A stretch of 64,000 bases of DNA from an uncultured Chloroflexota bacterium (GCA_902786265.1 CADACE010000015.1:22121-86120), one strand, 5' to 3'. Numbered from the stretch's first letter, positions 7,128 through 16,334 are shown. The notes: a model not told the origin generated them from the sequence alone. Made by a program: numbers and translations.

Positions 7128-8834
7128 ATGAATGAATGGAAATTTGCAGAACTTCAATATACCCGTCCGGATTTTGAAGCTGCCAAAACACAATTGACCG
7201 GTTTGAAAAACAGAGTAGAAAACGCTTCTTCCGCGCAGGAAGTTTTTGACGTAATAAACGAACTGGATACCGAAAGCAGACAGATTATGACCCAGTTTAC
7301 GCTGGTCTATGTCCGCCATACACTTGATACGACTGATGAATTTTACGAAAAGGAACAGGAATATCTGGATAACCAGCTGCCTGAACTTTCACCCTATCAG
7401 GTAGCCCTCTCCACAGCCATCGCGGACAGTCCGTTCCGTCCGGAGATCGAAGCAAAATACGGGAAACAGTATTTCACGCAGATCGACCTGCAGCGCCGCA
7501 GTTTCTGCGAAAAAAACATCCCGCTGATGCAGCGCGAAAGCAAACTCACAATGGAATATCAGAAGATCATGGCCACCTGCCAGATCGATTTCGACGGTAA
7601 GACCCTGAACCTGTACGGCATTCAGAAATATTTTGAACACGAAGACCGCAAAGTCCGGGAAGCCGCTTTCCGTGCTTATTCAAATTTTTATCATGAGCAT
7701 GAACCGCGCCTGGAAGAGATCTGGGATGAGCTGATTTCCATCCGCAACGAAATGGGACGCAATCTGGGCTTTGAAAATTACATTCCGCTGGGATATATGA
7801 ACCAGGGACGCACTGACTATGGTGTCAAAGAAGTGGAAGCCTTCCGTGAACAGGTCCGCCGTGTGCTGGTACCGCTTTGCGAGAAGCTTTATGAAGCTCA
7901 GGCAAAGCGTCTGGGCATTCCCTGTGTCATGGTTTATGATGAAAAACGAATCTTTGCCGACGGCAATGCCCAGCCCATCGGAGATGATGAGGTACTGGTT
8001 CCGCAGGCACAGAAGATGTATCATGAGATCAGCCCGGAAACCGGAGAATTCATCGATTTTATGATCGAACACGGGTTGATGGACCTGAAGAACAAACCCA
8101 ACAAAGCCTCCACAGGATATATGACTTACCTGCCGGATTTGATGGCGCCCTTTGTATTCTCCTGCTTCAACGGCACCATCGGCGATGTGCAGGTGCTCAC
8201 TCACGAGCTCGGGCATGCCTTTGCCGGTTACATGGCTATGCGCAATCAACCGATCTCGGATTATTTCATGGAATCCACCGATATCGCGGAGATCCATTCC
8301 ATGTCCATGGAACAGTTCTGCTATCCCTATGCGGAGTATTTCTTCGGTGACCAGGCGGATAAATTCCGTTTCGCCCATCTGCAGGAAGCTATCACTTTCG
8401 TTCCTTTCGGCGTTGCCGTGGATGAGTTCCAGCACATCTGCTACGCGCATCCGGAGCTTTCACCAAAGGAACGCACACGCGAATGGCACAAACTGGAACG
8501 GAAATACATGCCCTGGCGAGCTTACAAAGACGATGAATTCATGTCCCGCGGCGGTTACTGGTATCACAAGCTGCACATTTTCCTTTATCCCATGTATTAC
8601 ATCAACTACACGCTGACATCAATGGGAGCGATGGAATTCAAGAAAAAGGATGCGGAAAATCACGAAGCCGCCTGGGAAGACTATCTCAGGCTCTGCAAGG
8701 TCGGCGGCAGCATGAGTTATCTTGAGACCCTGCGCCACGCCAATCTCTCCATCCCCTTTGAGGACGGCGCTGTTGCCAAAGCTACATCCCACGCCGCGAT
8801 GATCCTGCTCAGGCAGCTCGAGGAAGAAAAGTAA
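7128..8834 (+). CDS. M3 family oligoendopeptidase
   Basis: 568 residues, normal for PepF-like M3 peptidases. The zinc motif HELGH lies at 359-363 in QVLTHELGHAFAGYM, with the third ligand glutamate in the following ESTDIAEIHSMSME helix. No signal peptide, so it works in the cytoplasm, trimming oligopeptides such as those imported by the oligopeptide transporter at 52-57 kb. A TATAAT box lies at 7078-7083, about 45 bp upstream of the ATG, and a strong intrinsic terminator follows the gene, so it is probably monocistronic. Confidence 0.92.
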   Translation: MNEWKFAELQYTRPDFEAAKTQLTGLKNRVENASSAQEVFDVINELDTESRQIMTQFTLVYVRHTLDTTDEFYEKEQEYLDNQLPELSPYQVALSTAIADSPFRPEIEAKYGKQYFTQIDLQRRSFCEKNIPLMQRESKLTMEYQKIMATCQIDFDGKTLNLYGIQKYFEHEDRKVREAAFRAYSNFYHEHEPRLEEIWDELISIRNEMGRNLGFENYIPLGYMNQGRTDYGVKEVEAFREQVRRVLVPLCEKLYEAQAKRLGIPCVMVYDEKRIFADGNAQPIGDDEVLVPQAQKMYHEISPETGEFIDFMIEHGLMDLKNKPNKASTGYMTYLPDLMAPFVFSCFNGTIGDVQVLTHELGHAFAGYMAMRNQPISDYFMESTDIAEIHSMSMEQFCYPYAEYFFGDQADKFRFAHLQEAITFVPFGVAVDEFQHICYAHPELSPKERTREWHKLERKYMPWRAYKDDEFMSRGGYWYHKLHIFLYPMYYINYTLTSMGAMEFKKKDAENHEAAWEDYLRLCKVGGSMSYLETLRHANLSIPFEDGAVAKATSHAAMILLRQLEEEK

Positions 8835-8863
8835 GGAATATACAGAAAACTTTCAGAAAGTCA

Positions 8864-8908
8864 GAGGCCGGACCCCTCGCAAGTTCGAGATCCGGCCTCA
8901 TTTTTTCT
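8864..8908 (+). terminator. intrinsic terminator after the M3 peptidase gene
   Basis: The stem GAGGCCGGA (8864-8872) pairs with TCCGGCCTC (8891-8899), with an inner CTCG/CGAG extension, followed by A and TTTTTT. It sits 30 bp after the stop. Confidence 0.9.
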
Positions 8909-8957
8909 TATTTACGCCTGTGCTGAACAGTTATTGAGGTCCAAAATTCTGAACATT

Positions 8958-10655
8958 TCACTTTCGGAGATATGATAAACGACTCACGATATCACCGGTT
9001 TTCAATGAAGAATAGATCCAATTACTGCTGATATCAAAGGACTCTTTCTGCCCGGCTATATCAACACGAAGGATATTATTGTCCAATGACCATGTACCTT
9101 TCTCTACCGTTGATTCTCCATCAAGAATATTAATCCTTTCGAAGGAAAAATCTTCATTAAAGATTAGTTCCTGCGAGTCGAGCCCCAGTGAAGTATTTCG
9201 AAAATCTTTACTGAAAGTTTTTGGCTGTTCACTGAATATATCTTCACTAATGTCATGCAGAACCCATCTGCCGATTATGTCATTCGAATTTCGTTCTTTA
9301 ACCGTAATCGATTCCACGTTGCTTTTCTGATCACTCCATACACCGTCATACGAAGCGATTGCATACAAATACCATGTTCCCGGCGTATCAAACCCACCGT
9401 AAAAGGAAAGTGATTCACCTGTACCCTCTTTAAATGCCATTTCTGATGGACCGGAGTCAGGAATCTTATTAAAACCGCTGTATACTTTGATTCCTTCCGC
9501 GCCCGGAGCAGATACTTCAATTTTTAAACTGTCACCTGCTATAGTCTCATTTTTAGAAACTGACATTGTAATATTTACAGAATCAGGCGATTTAACAGTC
9601 ACAGATGCTATGCTGCCTGATGAATTCATAGCCATTATAAACCCATACATTATAAATTTTGCATTCAGCTCTGACTCTGTAAGTCCTTCATTAGCGAATT
9701 CCATTTTCGCATAGAGTTTGCCATTATCGGTGACAGGACAGATCATTCGATCATCGTTTATTGTACAGGAATGAAAGTTATCACCATTCTCAAGTGTAAT
9801 ATTGACACCCTGATCATCCACAGTCCATGTACCGAATTTCACATCCAGATTCTGATTTAGTATCTTTTCCTGCATAACATTTCCAGAATCAAGCAGTATA
9901 ATACTCATTGAGTCAAAATTCAGAAACAGATTCCAAACTCTCTTTGAATAAATCATTGACGGAAAGCCGTCTTCTCCTACAAGATAGTATGAATCCATCT
10001 CCCATGATCCGATATATGCTTTTTCATCTGCAGCTGATCCCTCAGGATCATCTTCCGCAAAAGAGATTTCCGGTGAATAATTTTCAGAAGAAACCAAAAA
10101 GATCATTCTGAATTTCGGATCTGATGCGGTTTTGCTGTGATACCCAACCTGCAGCAACGAGCTGCTGTCAATTTTATATACAGAACCATAAGGAAATATC
10201 TCAGAGCCATCAATAAGGTTCTTGTCCTGATTTTCGGCAGCATCTGCCGGAATCAACCCGGCAAGTTTCAGACGATTGATGAGATCCTCAGTATTATATA
10301 TATAGGCAGTACCCGGCTGGTAGTTCAGGTCCTGAAGAGAAGGAGCCGTAAATTCACACGCTGCCGCGGCAAATTTATTTTCAGAGAAATATAAGGTAAT
10401 CTGAAATTCACCTGACCAGTGGGTTCTCTCACAGACAACCGTATCTTCTCCCGTGTCCCGGCAGGTAAACCCTTCCAAATTACTTGCGGCAGATTTTGCC
10501 GCGTCCGGGGACATTTCCCAGGCAGCGTCAGGATCCTCTCCCAACAGCAGTTTGACATCATTGATCACATCATAATAGGTTACATAATCTGCCGAAACAG
10601 ACGTAAAAGAAATCAGGATAAACAACGAAACAACAATAGAAAGAAACTTTTTCAT
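8958..10655 (-). CDS. secreted protein with lipocalin-like domains
   Basis: 565 residues from the ATG at 10655, chosen because GAAGAGGAGAAT lies just upstream and because it begins with a standard signal peptide (MKKFLSIVVSLFILISF, cleavage near SADY). No lipobox cysteine. Two stretches, starting IGSWEMDSYYLVGEDG and IGRWVLHDISED and each ending with a GTW(T/S)xDxxxLxI block, look like the small lipocalin-like beta-barrel domains common in gut anaerobes. Between them lies an Ig-like segment (PDSVNITMSVSKNETIAG to GTWYLYAIASYDG). It acts outside the membrane, possibly binding a hydrophobic ligand or wall component. The gene stands alone between a plus-strand peptidase and a non-coding region. 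Confidence 0.65.
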   Translation of the reverse strand: MKKFLSIVVSLFILISFTSVSADYVTYYDVINDVKLLLGEDPDAAWEMSPDAAKSAASNLEGFTCRDTGEDTVVCERTHWSGEFQITLYFSENKFAAAACEFTAPSLQDLNYQPGTAYIYNTEDLINRLKLAGLIPADAAENQDKNLIDGSEIFPYGSVYKIDSSSLLQVGYHSKTASDPKFRMIFLVSSENYSPEISFAEDDPEGSAADEKAYIGSWEMDSYYLVGEDGFPSMIYSKRVWNLFLNFDSMSIILLDSGNVMQEKILNQNLDVKFGTWTVDDQGVNITLENGDNFHSCTINDDRMICPVTDNGKLYAKMEFANEGLTESELNAKFIMYGFIMAMNSSGSIASVTVKSPDSVNITMSVSKNETIAGDSLKIEVSAPGAEGIKVYSGFNKIPDSGPSEMAFKEGTGESLSFYGGFDTPGTWYLYAIASYDGVWSDQKSNVESITVKERNSNDIIGRWVLHDISEDIFSEQPKTFSKDFRNTSLGLDSQELIFNEDFSFERINILDGESTVEKGTWSLDNNILRVDIAGQKESFDISSNWIYSSLKTGDIVSRLSYLRK

Positions 10656-10809
10656 GGCATTCTCCTCTTCTAAATAAAAGACAGCATTCTCAGATGAATG
10701 CTCCACTCAGAGATCAAGAAATGAAACGCTTGATACCGGCAGGCATATACAGATGTATATGTTTGGGCAGCAAATGAAGTATTTTATGTCAAACATCCGG
10801 TTAATATTT

Positions 10810-10831
10810 TATCATAATATCAATTATGATA
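10810..10831. promoter_or_regulatory. inverted repeat, possible operator of the secreted-protein gene
   Basis: TATCATAAT-ATCA-ATTATGATA, perfect 9-bp arms, about 155 bp upstream of the minus-strand start at 10655. The symmetry suggests a dimeric repressor or activator site; the regulator is unknown. Confidence 0.35.
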
Positions 10832-10942
10832 TTTATCCAATAATAATTCGAGAGTTTGTTTGACTAACAATATGACGAGCTCAGCTTCAAAACATCGAAA
10901 TCCAAAGAGCTTCGCAGGCAGAAATTTGTATCACATACACTC

Positions 10943-10982
10943 AAAAAAAAGAAAAAGCTGTCACAAAATTAAATTGCAACAG
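10943..10982 (-). terminator. intrinsic terminator of tRNA-like element 1
   Basis: On the minus strand, CTGTTGCAA (10982-10974) pairs with TTGTGACAG (10966-10958) using two wobble pairs, followed by CTTTTTCTTTTTTTT. It begins 13 bp after the element ends, so the element looks like the body of a short transcript. Confidence 0.8.
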
Positions 10983-10995
10983 TCTTATTCTCACG

Positions 10996-11134
10996 CTTCA
11001 CTTTGCAACCATGCTCAGGGGACGCTCCCTTAGGCCGGACTCGAACCGGCCAGTATCAGTTTAATAGACCAATTTTGGAAGACAATTGCTGTGTGTGCCT
11101 TTACCGGTAACGAATATTTCTATCCGCCAGCGTC
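10996..11134 (-). ncRNA. tRNA-Cys-like structured element, copy 1 (candidate ncRNA)
   Basis: Read on the minus strand it contains, in tRNA order, GGTAAAGGCA (11105-11096, like the D-loop of tRNA-Cys), an anticodon-type arm TTGGT-CTATTAA-ACTGA (11072-11056, with T33 and loop bases ATT), five variable bases, a T-arm GCCGG-TTCGAGT-CCGGC and CTAAGGG-A. The spacing from the anticodon arm to the 3' end is exactly that of a tRNA. There is no matching 5' acceptor strand, and ~25 extra bases separate the D-like and anticodon-like parts, so it is not a normal tRNA. A second copy lies at 11497-11637. An intrinsic terminator follows directly. It could be a decayed tRNA array or a tRNA-mimic small RNA. 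Confidence 0.5.
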
Positions 11135-11435
11135 AATAAGAATTTTATTACTTTTTTTATAAAAAGGGATTTACATCGTCTGAAAATTACATCTTCTGTT
11201 GAGTGTTGACTTTCATAGTTTTCCAAGATATTAGAATCTATTATGGTACACTTCCGGCTGTCAAAAAAATTGTTTTGATTTTCCTGCTTCAGTTAGGAAA
11301 TACTGATCATTATGCCTCTGAGGGCGGTTTTCTACGAAACCGGTCGATGGCTTCACAGCACGGTCCAGCGAACAGATTAATACACATCGTTTCATTAACA
11401 AACAAACAGCAAAATATAATTAGCGGTACAGGCTC

Positions 11436-11470
11436 AAAAAGGATTGCCGCGAAATACATTGCGGCAATCC
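11436..11470 (-). terminator. intrinsic terminator of tRNA-like element 2
   Basis: On the minus strand, GGATTGCCGC (11470-11461) pairs perfectly with GCGGCAATCC (11450-11441), followed by TTTTTG. It lies 26 bp past the end of element 2. Confidence 0.85.
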
Positions 11471-11496
11471 CTTTCAGCTAAAAAAACAAGGCACCT

Positions 11497-11637
11497 CTTC
11501 ACTTTGCAACCACGCTCAGGGGACGCTCCCTTAGGTCGGAGTTGAACCGGCCAGTATCAGTTTTGCAGACTAATTTTATGAAGAAAAATCGCTGTGTGTG
11601 CCTTTACCTGTATCGAATATTTCTATCCGCTTGCGTC
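11497..11637 (-). ncRNA. tRNA-Cys-like structured element, copy 2 (candidate ncRNA)
   Basis: Partner of the element at 10996-11134, similar along ~140 bp, including GCGGATAGAAATATTCG, GGTAAAGGCACACACAGC and ACTGATACTGGCCGGTTC. Its anticodon-like arm TTAGT-CTGCAAA-ACTGA (11573-11557) shows T33, GCA and A37, as in tRNA-Cys. The T-arm GCCGG-TTCAACT-CCGAC has one mismatch, so this copy is more decayed there than copy 1 while keeping the better anticodon. No 5' acceptor strand complements CTAAGGG. A strong terminator follows on the same strand. Confidence 0.5.
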
Positions 11638-11715
11638 CTCTTTTATTTTATCATGTTTTTTCGAAAATTATCCTTGTTTTTTCACCATTGTCTGAAGTAT
11701 CTGTTCAGAACAATG

Positions 11716-11774
11716 CATATAGAGACAATCCCGCAGTGCCGGTTTCACAGCAACAGCGGGATTGTCTCTATATG
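11716..11774. repeat. 19-bp perfect inverted repeat downstream of the M48 gene
   Basis: Arms 11716-11734 (CATATAGAGACAATCCCGC) and 11756-11774 are exact reverse complements around a 21-base loop. It starts 32 bp past the M48 protease stop on the minus strand. There is no U-run on either side, so it may be a transcript-end stabiliser or a mobile-element remnant rather than a simple terminator. Confidence 0.7.
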
Positions 11775-11805
11775 TTCAGAATTACAGATTTTATGTTTTG
11801 TGTTA

Positions 11806-13428
11806 TTATACCGCGGCGATCCCAACAACAATCAAAAAAATCGTGGCAGCTGCAGCCAGACCAAAGAGGATCCAGCGCCAGATCCAGCCCCAGGTAATGG
11901 TATGGCATTTTTTGACTTCGCCATCGATCACCAGTTCTTTCAGCTGGATATAAGGTACGGGAGAGCGGCGATAGTAGCCGCGCGCAGTTACCACCTTGTC
12001 AAAATATTCCGGTGATTTGAAGATCGCGAAAATCTTATTGATCAGGAACAGCGGCTGTTCATAATCAAGGAAGATAATGCCGCTCTCATCCTGGATCACG
12101 AAATCTTCGTTGAAAACACAGCCCGGATTGCCGCGGCCGATGATCTTACCCTGCAGTTCACAGGGGATGCTGGTAATCTTCGAAACCTTCACCTCACCCA
12201 GCAGTCCGCGGACATTTGCCTTTGCAAATTCCTTCTTCGGATGTGAGTATCCGTATTTGAACAGCGAAGCCGCCATCGGGACCAAAAGGAGAATACCGGC
12301 GTAGTAGATGTTCTTTCCCGGATCGAACAAAAGGAACAGGATCAGCCCGATGATAAAGGTCAGCCAGGGCAGGGACGCGATCAGAACATCCTTTGCGAAA
12401 TCATCCATATAGCTTTCCGGCTTTACCAGATCAAAGAGCACGTACGGTTCCTGACCATAAGCCGGAGACTGTTTGGCAAGTGCCTGCAGACGTTTGGAAA
12501 TGAGCGGATGGGTCGAATTCAGTTCATAGATCGTCGCCCAGGGGTTCCAGAGATCCCATTTCATCGCGTTCTTGACGCTCTCTTTCGTAAATGAACCGGA
12601 AGCGTAACCGCTGATCGCCATCGCTTTGGAGCTCGGAGCGTCGGAGATACCCAATGTTGTGGCATTAGCGACAGACTGTCCGTTTTCCTGCTTTTCTTTC
12701 GTGCTCAGCCCGAAACCGATCTCCACCAGCGCGGTCGCCAACGCATTCGGATTGCGGGTGACCTCCGCGGAGAATTCATCCGCGTAGTATTCCCGGGAAC
12801 GCGAAAGGTACAGGACAATATAGTTCGCGATGATATAAAGCAGCCAGGCGATCAAACCGATCAGTTTAACGGTCCCTTCACCCTTGGAGCTGTCTTTGCT
12901 GCTGCTTGAAGATTTATATTTCATGCAGGCCTGATAGATCGCGTAAAGCACCATCGGGACCAGCTGCGCGACTGTCATCACCAGCATATCATAATGCACC
13001 GCATGGCCAAGTTCATGCGCTACCACAGCTTTTACCTCATCCTCACTGAGCAGGTCAAAGATACCGCGGGTCAGGATCACACGCGCGTCATTCTTTGTAT
13101 GGCCATAGGTAAAGGCATTCGGTGCCCCGTCATCAATATAACCGATGCGCGGCAGCTTCATGTTGTTGTCAGCACAGACGTCTGCAATATAATTCTTCAG
13201 ATAATCCGGCAGTTCCGCATCAAATTTGGCCTTGTAAAACCATTTCATGTTCAGATCCGTCAGCCAGGGACTGAGAAGGAACTGCAGGATCAAGCCGATG
13301 ATGCCGCCGATCAGTGCGTAAATGACCGGTACATCAGTCATCCAGAAAATCAGAGCCAGAAATGCGACCAGCATGCCGAACAAGCCGGTCAAGGTCAGCA
13401 TTGAGATGCTCAAAATCTTACTTTTCAT
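11806..13428 (-). CDS. M48 family membrane metalloprotease with long C-terminal extension
   Basis: 540 residues. Two N-terminal membrane segments (about 7-30 and 33-53) precede the protease domain with zinc motif HELGH at 138-142 (VVAHELGHAVHYD) and the downstream SREYYADEFSAE glutamate. Paired membrane segments follow the zinc motif, as in HtpX. HtpX is ~290 residues; this protein adds ~230 residues with further membrane segments (IASLPWLTFIIGLILFLLF) and a soluble beta-rich part (GRGNPGCVFNEDFVIQDES), and ends in one more membrane helix. It probably degrades damaged membrane proteins. The start has AAAGGAGGTAAATA upstream. Confidence 0.88.
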   Translation of the reverse strand: MKSKILSISMLTLTGLFGMLVAFLALIFWMTDVPVIYALIGGIIGLILQFLLSPWLTDLNMKWFYKAKFDAELPDYLKNYIADVCADNNMKLPRIGYIDDGAPNAFTYGHTKNDARVILTRGIFDLLSEDEVKAVVAHELGHAVHYDMLVMTVAQLVPMVLYAIYQACMKYKSSSSSKDSSKGEGTVKLIGLIAWLLYIIANYIVLYLSRSREYYADEFSAEVTRNPNALATALVEIGFGLSTKEKQENGQSVANATTLGISDAPSSKAMAISGYASGSFTKESVKNAMKWDLWNPWATIYELNSTHPLISKRLQALAKQSPAYGQEPYVLFDLVKPESYMDDFAKDVLIASLPWLTFIIGLILFLLFDPGKNIYYAGILLLVPMAASLFKYGYSHPKKEFAKANVRGLLGEVKVSKITSIPCELQGKIIGRGNPGCVFNEDFVIQDESGIIFLDYEQPLFLINKIFAIFKSPEYFDKVVTARGYYRRSPVPYIQLKELVIDGEVKKCHTITWGWIWRWILFGLAAAATIFLIVVGIAAV

Positions 13429-13768
13429 TATTTACCTCCTTTGGTAAACGTTTATACATTCACACGCAGAAACATGGATCTCAAAAGTGTTTTTCTGTTC
13501 TTCACTGCAGACTGAGCTGCTGCGGCAGAACCGCATGATCCTGCCAACAGTCACGGCCAGTCCTTCAAAAAAACGCTTTACTAATTGAATTTGTTTCCCG
13601 AATAATTTTACTATGGTTTTGCCGGAATTTTCTGAGAGTGAGACTGTTCTTATATATTTTATATCAAACAGCTGCCATGAATAACGACAAAACATACAGA
13701 TTCGGTGAAAGAGAATCAGAATTTGACATTAACGTGAATAAAGGGTTAGAATAGAGGCAGAGGAAAAT
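13429..13768. other. divergent intergenic region
   Basis: 340 bp between the divergently transcribed M48 protease and membrane-protein genes. It holds the promoter at 13723-13752 and the protease ribosome site at the left edge. No gene or repeat was recognised in the rest. Confidence 0.5.
13723..13752 (+). promoter_or_regulatory. sigma-70-type promoter
   Basis: TTGACA (13723-13728) and TAGAAT (13747-13752) with an 18-bp spacer, ending 16 bp before the start at 13769. Confidence 0.7.
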
Positions 13769-14260
13769 ATGTCTGACAGGTACATGCAGGAAAACACACA
13801 GGAAAAGCCGCCGAAACGGAAGTTCTGGCAGAATCTGCTGATCATGGACAGCGGAGATCTGAAGCGCCTGCTTTCCCTGAGTTCCATGATGCTGAGCTTT
13901 GCTTTGATCATTGTATACATTGTCGCCTACCTGCTGCTGATGACTCTTCTTGACCGTATCTTCGGACAGGGGCCGGTGTTACTTGCCAATTTGGCAGAAT
14001 CCCTGATCCCTGCGCTGATTGCCACCGCGGTAATCATGCTGACCTGGCCGATCTTCCGGGACAAACGTGTCCTGCCTGCCGCCTTCCTGTGGATGACTTT
14101 TTTTATTCTCCTGCTGTTCATAACCGTACTGATCGCGCTTCGCAATGATGCCGCTGCCCGGAACGCTTTTCTTTACACCTGTCTCTGGGACGTACTGCCA
14201 TCATTGATCATCGGGAATCTGGCTGTCTGGCTGAAGTACCGTGCGTTTATTTATTTATAG
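13769..14260 (+). CDS. hypothetical four-helix membrane protein
   Basis: 163 residues. A charged cytoplasmic N-terminus (EKPPKRKFWQ) is followed by about four hydrophobic segments: roughly 36-60 (MMLSFALIIVYIVAYLLLM), 73-95, 103-125 (FLWMTFFILLLFITVLIAL) and a last one near 140-158. No known motif was recognised and no signal cleavage site is visible. GAGGAAAAT precedes the ATG, and a good sigma-70 promoter lies directly upstream, so it is a real gene. The neighbours (M48 protease and iron-type ABC transporter) give no firm clue to its role. Confidence 0.7.
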   Translation: MSDRYMQENTQEKPPKRKFWQNLLIMDSGDLKRLLSLSSMMLSFALIIVYIVAYLLLMTLLDRIFGQGPVLLANLAESLIPALIATAVIMLTWPIFRDKRVLPAAFLWMTFFILLLFITVLIALRNDAAARNAFLYTCLWDVLPSLIIGNLAVWLKYRAFIYL

Positions 14261-14351
14261 TAAACTGCAGCCCCGCTGTATACTTTATAATTCATGACAT
14301 TTGATTACTTTTATAAGCTGAAAGTCATTTTATAAAAAAATTTCCCTGATA

Positions 14352-14385
14352 AATGTAAACGTTTCCGATTGTTATCGGATATAAT
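14352..14385 (+). promoter_or_regulatory. promoter region with operator-like AAACGTTT
   Basis: TATAAT lies at 14380-14385, preceded by a small CCGAT-TGTT-ATCGG hairpin and by TGTAAACGTTTCC, a partial match to LacI-family/catabolite operator sites (core AAACGTTT). It is upstream of the ABC transporter genes. No clear -35 is seen. Confidence 0.35.
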
Positions 14386-14493
14386 CTTTAACTATCTAAG
14401 CCTGTTCTGAACCGGTTTAGTTTATTTCCGGCGTTTTGTTTGTGTCCAAAACGCATGATGTTGAATCAGCACATTATTACCCGGAGGCATTAT

Positions 14494-16323
14494 ATGCAGA
14501 ATGACACGCCGAAGTCACCATTTCGCTGGAAACGCATAAAGAATGCAATCATAAACGTTTTCACGAATCCTTACAATATCATTGTACTGGTTTCTCTCGT
14601 CGTGCTGGTGTATTTTATCGTCGTTCCGCTTGGTGACATCATCGCTACGACCTTCAGAGTACAGCAGCGTGATATCCGCAGAATTCCTGGCAGCTCGGAG
14701 GGCGACTTTACGCTGTATTACTGGAACCGTCTGTTGTTCAGTGATGTCAGCTCGTCGCTTTTGTGGAAGCCGCTTATGAATTCACTCATAATCGGGATTT
14801 CCGTATCAGTCCTCAGCATCCTGATCGGAGGGTTGCTGGCCTGGCTTGTAGTTCGTTCCGATATTCCATGGAAGCGGGGACTTTCTCTCCTCATCATTAT
14901 CCCGTACATTCTGCCCTCATGGAGCAAATCCATGGCATGGACGGCGGTCTTCAAAAATGCGAGGGTCGGAGGTGTTCCCGGCTTTCTGAACAGTATCGGC
15001 ATCAATACGCCAGACTGGCTGGCATATGGGCCGATCCCGATCATCCTCGTGCTGACGATCCACTACTACGCATATGCCTATTTACTCGGATCCTCGGCAC
15101 TGCAGTCCATCAACAGTGAGCTGGAAGAAATGGGCGAGATCCAGGGTGCAAGCAAAATCAAGATCCTGGCACGGATCACCTTCCCGCTGGTGCTGCCGGC
15201 ACTTCTCTCCGCGTTTATTCTGACCTTTTCCAAGTCTATCGGAACATTCTCCGTTCCGGCTTATCTGGGCTTCAAGGTGAATTACAACACCATCTCGACC
15301 ATGATCTATTCACAGTCGACTTCTTCAAATAAAGCAGTTGCTTACGCTATCGCGCTGATCCTGATCATGATCGCTTCTATCAACATTTTTCTGAACCAAA
15401 GAGCGATCGGTGCCCGCAAGAGTTACGCGACGATCGGCGGTAAGGGCGGACGCAGTACCCTGCTGAAGCTGGGATCCTGGCGGACTCCGATCTTCATTAT
15501 CGTCATGGTCTTCCTGACAATTGTCGTGATCCTGCCGCTGCTGATCCTCATCCTGCAAACCTTCATGATGGAACAGGGTAAATTCTCGTTGGACAACTTC
15601 ACGCTGCATTACTGGCTGGGAGAAGAATTCTCCAAACCGACAGTCTATGAAGGCGAAGCCGGCATCTTCCGCAACAAATTGTTCTGGAACAGCCTGTGGA
15701 ACACGATCAAGCTGGTTCTTTCCGTTTCCGTGATCGCCACATTGATCGGGCAGCTGATCGGTTACATCACTTCCCGCGGCCGGGGAAAATTCTCCGGGAA
15801 GCTGATTGAGCAGCTCGTGTTCATTCCATACCTGATCCCGTCCATCGCTTTCGGTGCCGTATATATGTCCATGTTCGCTGTCAGGCGGGGGATCATGCCC
15901 GCGCTTTACGGTACCTTCGCGCTGCTGATCCTCATCAGTACGGTAAAGAACCTGCCCTTCGCCGCACGTTCCGGGACATCTTCCATGATGCAGATCGGGA
16001 TGGAACTGGAAGAAGCAGCCACAATTGAAGGCGCGTCCTTTGTGACCCGCTTCGCTCGGATCATCACACCGCTTTCAAAAGGAGGTTTCTTCTCCGGGTT
16101 CATGCTGATCTTTATCGGCGTCATGAAAGAGCTGGACTTACACATCCTGCTGCTGACACCAAAGATGTCAACACTCTCCTACCTGGCTTTTTCATACAAT
16201 AACGACAACAAGGAACCGTATGAATACGGCTGTGCGGTGATCATTTTCATTTTGACATATTTCTGCTACTGGGTCGCGGGGAAGATCGGTAAAGTCGATC
16301 TGGCAGGCAGTCTTGGAGGATAA
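14494..16323 (+). CDS. iron-type ABC transporter permease (FbpB-like, two fused permease domains)
   Basis: 609 residues from the ATG at 14494, which has CCCGGAGGCAT upstream; the upstream TTG in frame lacks a ribosome site. The protein contains two homologous BPD-transporter permease domains in one chain, each with about six membrane helices and an EAA loop (EEMGEIQGASKIKILARI in the first, EEAATIEGASFVTRFARI in the second). This fused form is typical of Fe3+ (Fbp/Sfu) and related polyvalent-ion importers. It forms the membrane channel with the ATPase at 16335 and the binding protein at 17571. The three genes are consecutive with short gaps. Confidence 0.88.
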   Translation: MQNDTPKSPFRWKRIKNAIINVFTNPYNIIVLVSLVVLVYFIVVPLGDIIATTFRVQQRDIRRIPGSSEGDFTLYYWNRLLFSDVSSSLLWKPLMNSLIIGISVSVLSILIGGLLAWLVVRSDIPWKRGLSLLIIIPYILPSWSKSMAWTAVFKNARVGGVPGFLNSIGINTPDWLAYGPIPIILVLTIHYYAYAYLLGSSALQSINSELEEMGEIQGASKIKILARITFPLVLPALLSAFILTFSKSIGTFSVPAYLGFKVNYNTISTMIYSQSTSSNKAVAYAIALILIMIASINIFLNQRAIGARKSYATIGGKGGRSTLLKLGSWRTPIFIIVMVFLTIVVILPLLILILQTFMMEQGKFSLDNFTLHYWLGEEFSKPTVYEGEAGIFRNKLFWNSLWNTIKLVLSVSVIATLIGQLIGYITSRGRGKFSGKLIEQLVFIPYLIPSIAFGAVYMSMFAVRRGIMPALYGTFALLILISTVKNLPFAARSGTSSMMQIGMELEEAATIEGASFVTRFARIITPLSKGGFFSGFMLIFIGVMKELDLHILLLTPKMSTLSYLAFSYNNDNKEPYEYGCAVIIFILTYFCYWVAGKIGKVDLAGSLGG

Positions 16324-16334
16324 AAGAGGATACT

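Larger units (their letters stand above)
10656..11805. other. 1.15-kb non-coding region with paired structured elements
   Basis: No credible protein gene. It holds an AT-rich inverted repeat (10810-10831), two related ~140-bp elements (10996-11134 and 11497-11637), each followed on the minus strand by an intrinsic terminator, and a 19-bp inverted repeat (11716-11774) just past the M48 protease stop. Confidence 0.7.

Noticed and set aside
10996..11637. Ordinary tRNA genes
   Set aside because: The 3' half has tRNA spacing, but there is no 5' acceptor strand complementary to CTAAGGG and ~25 extra bases lie before the anticodon arm, so I list them as tRNA-like elements instead.
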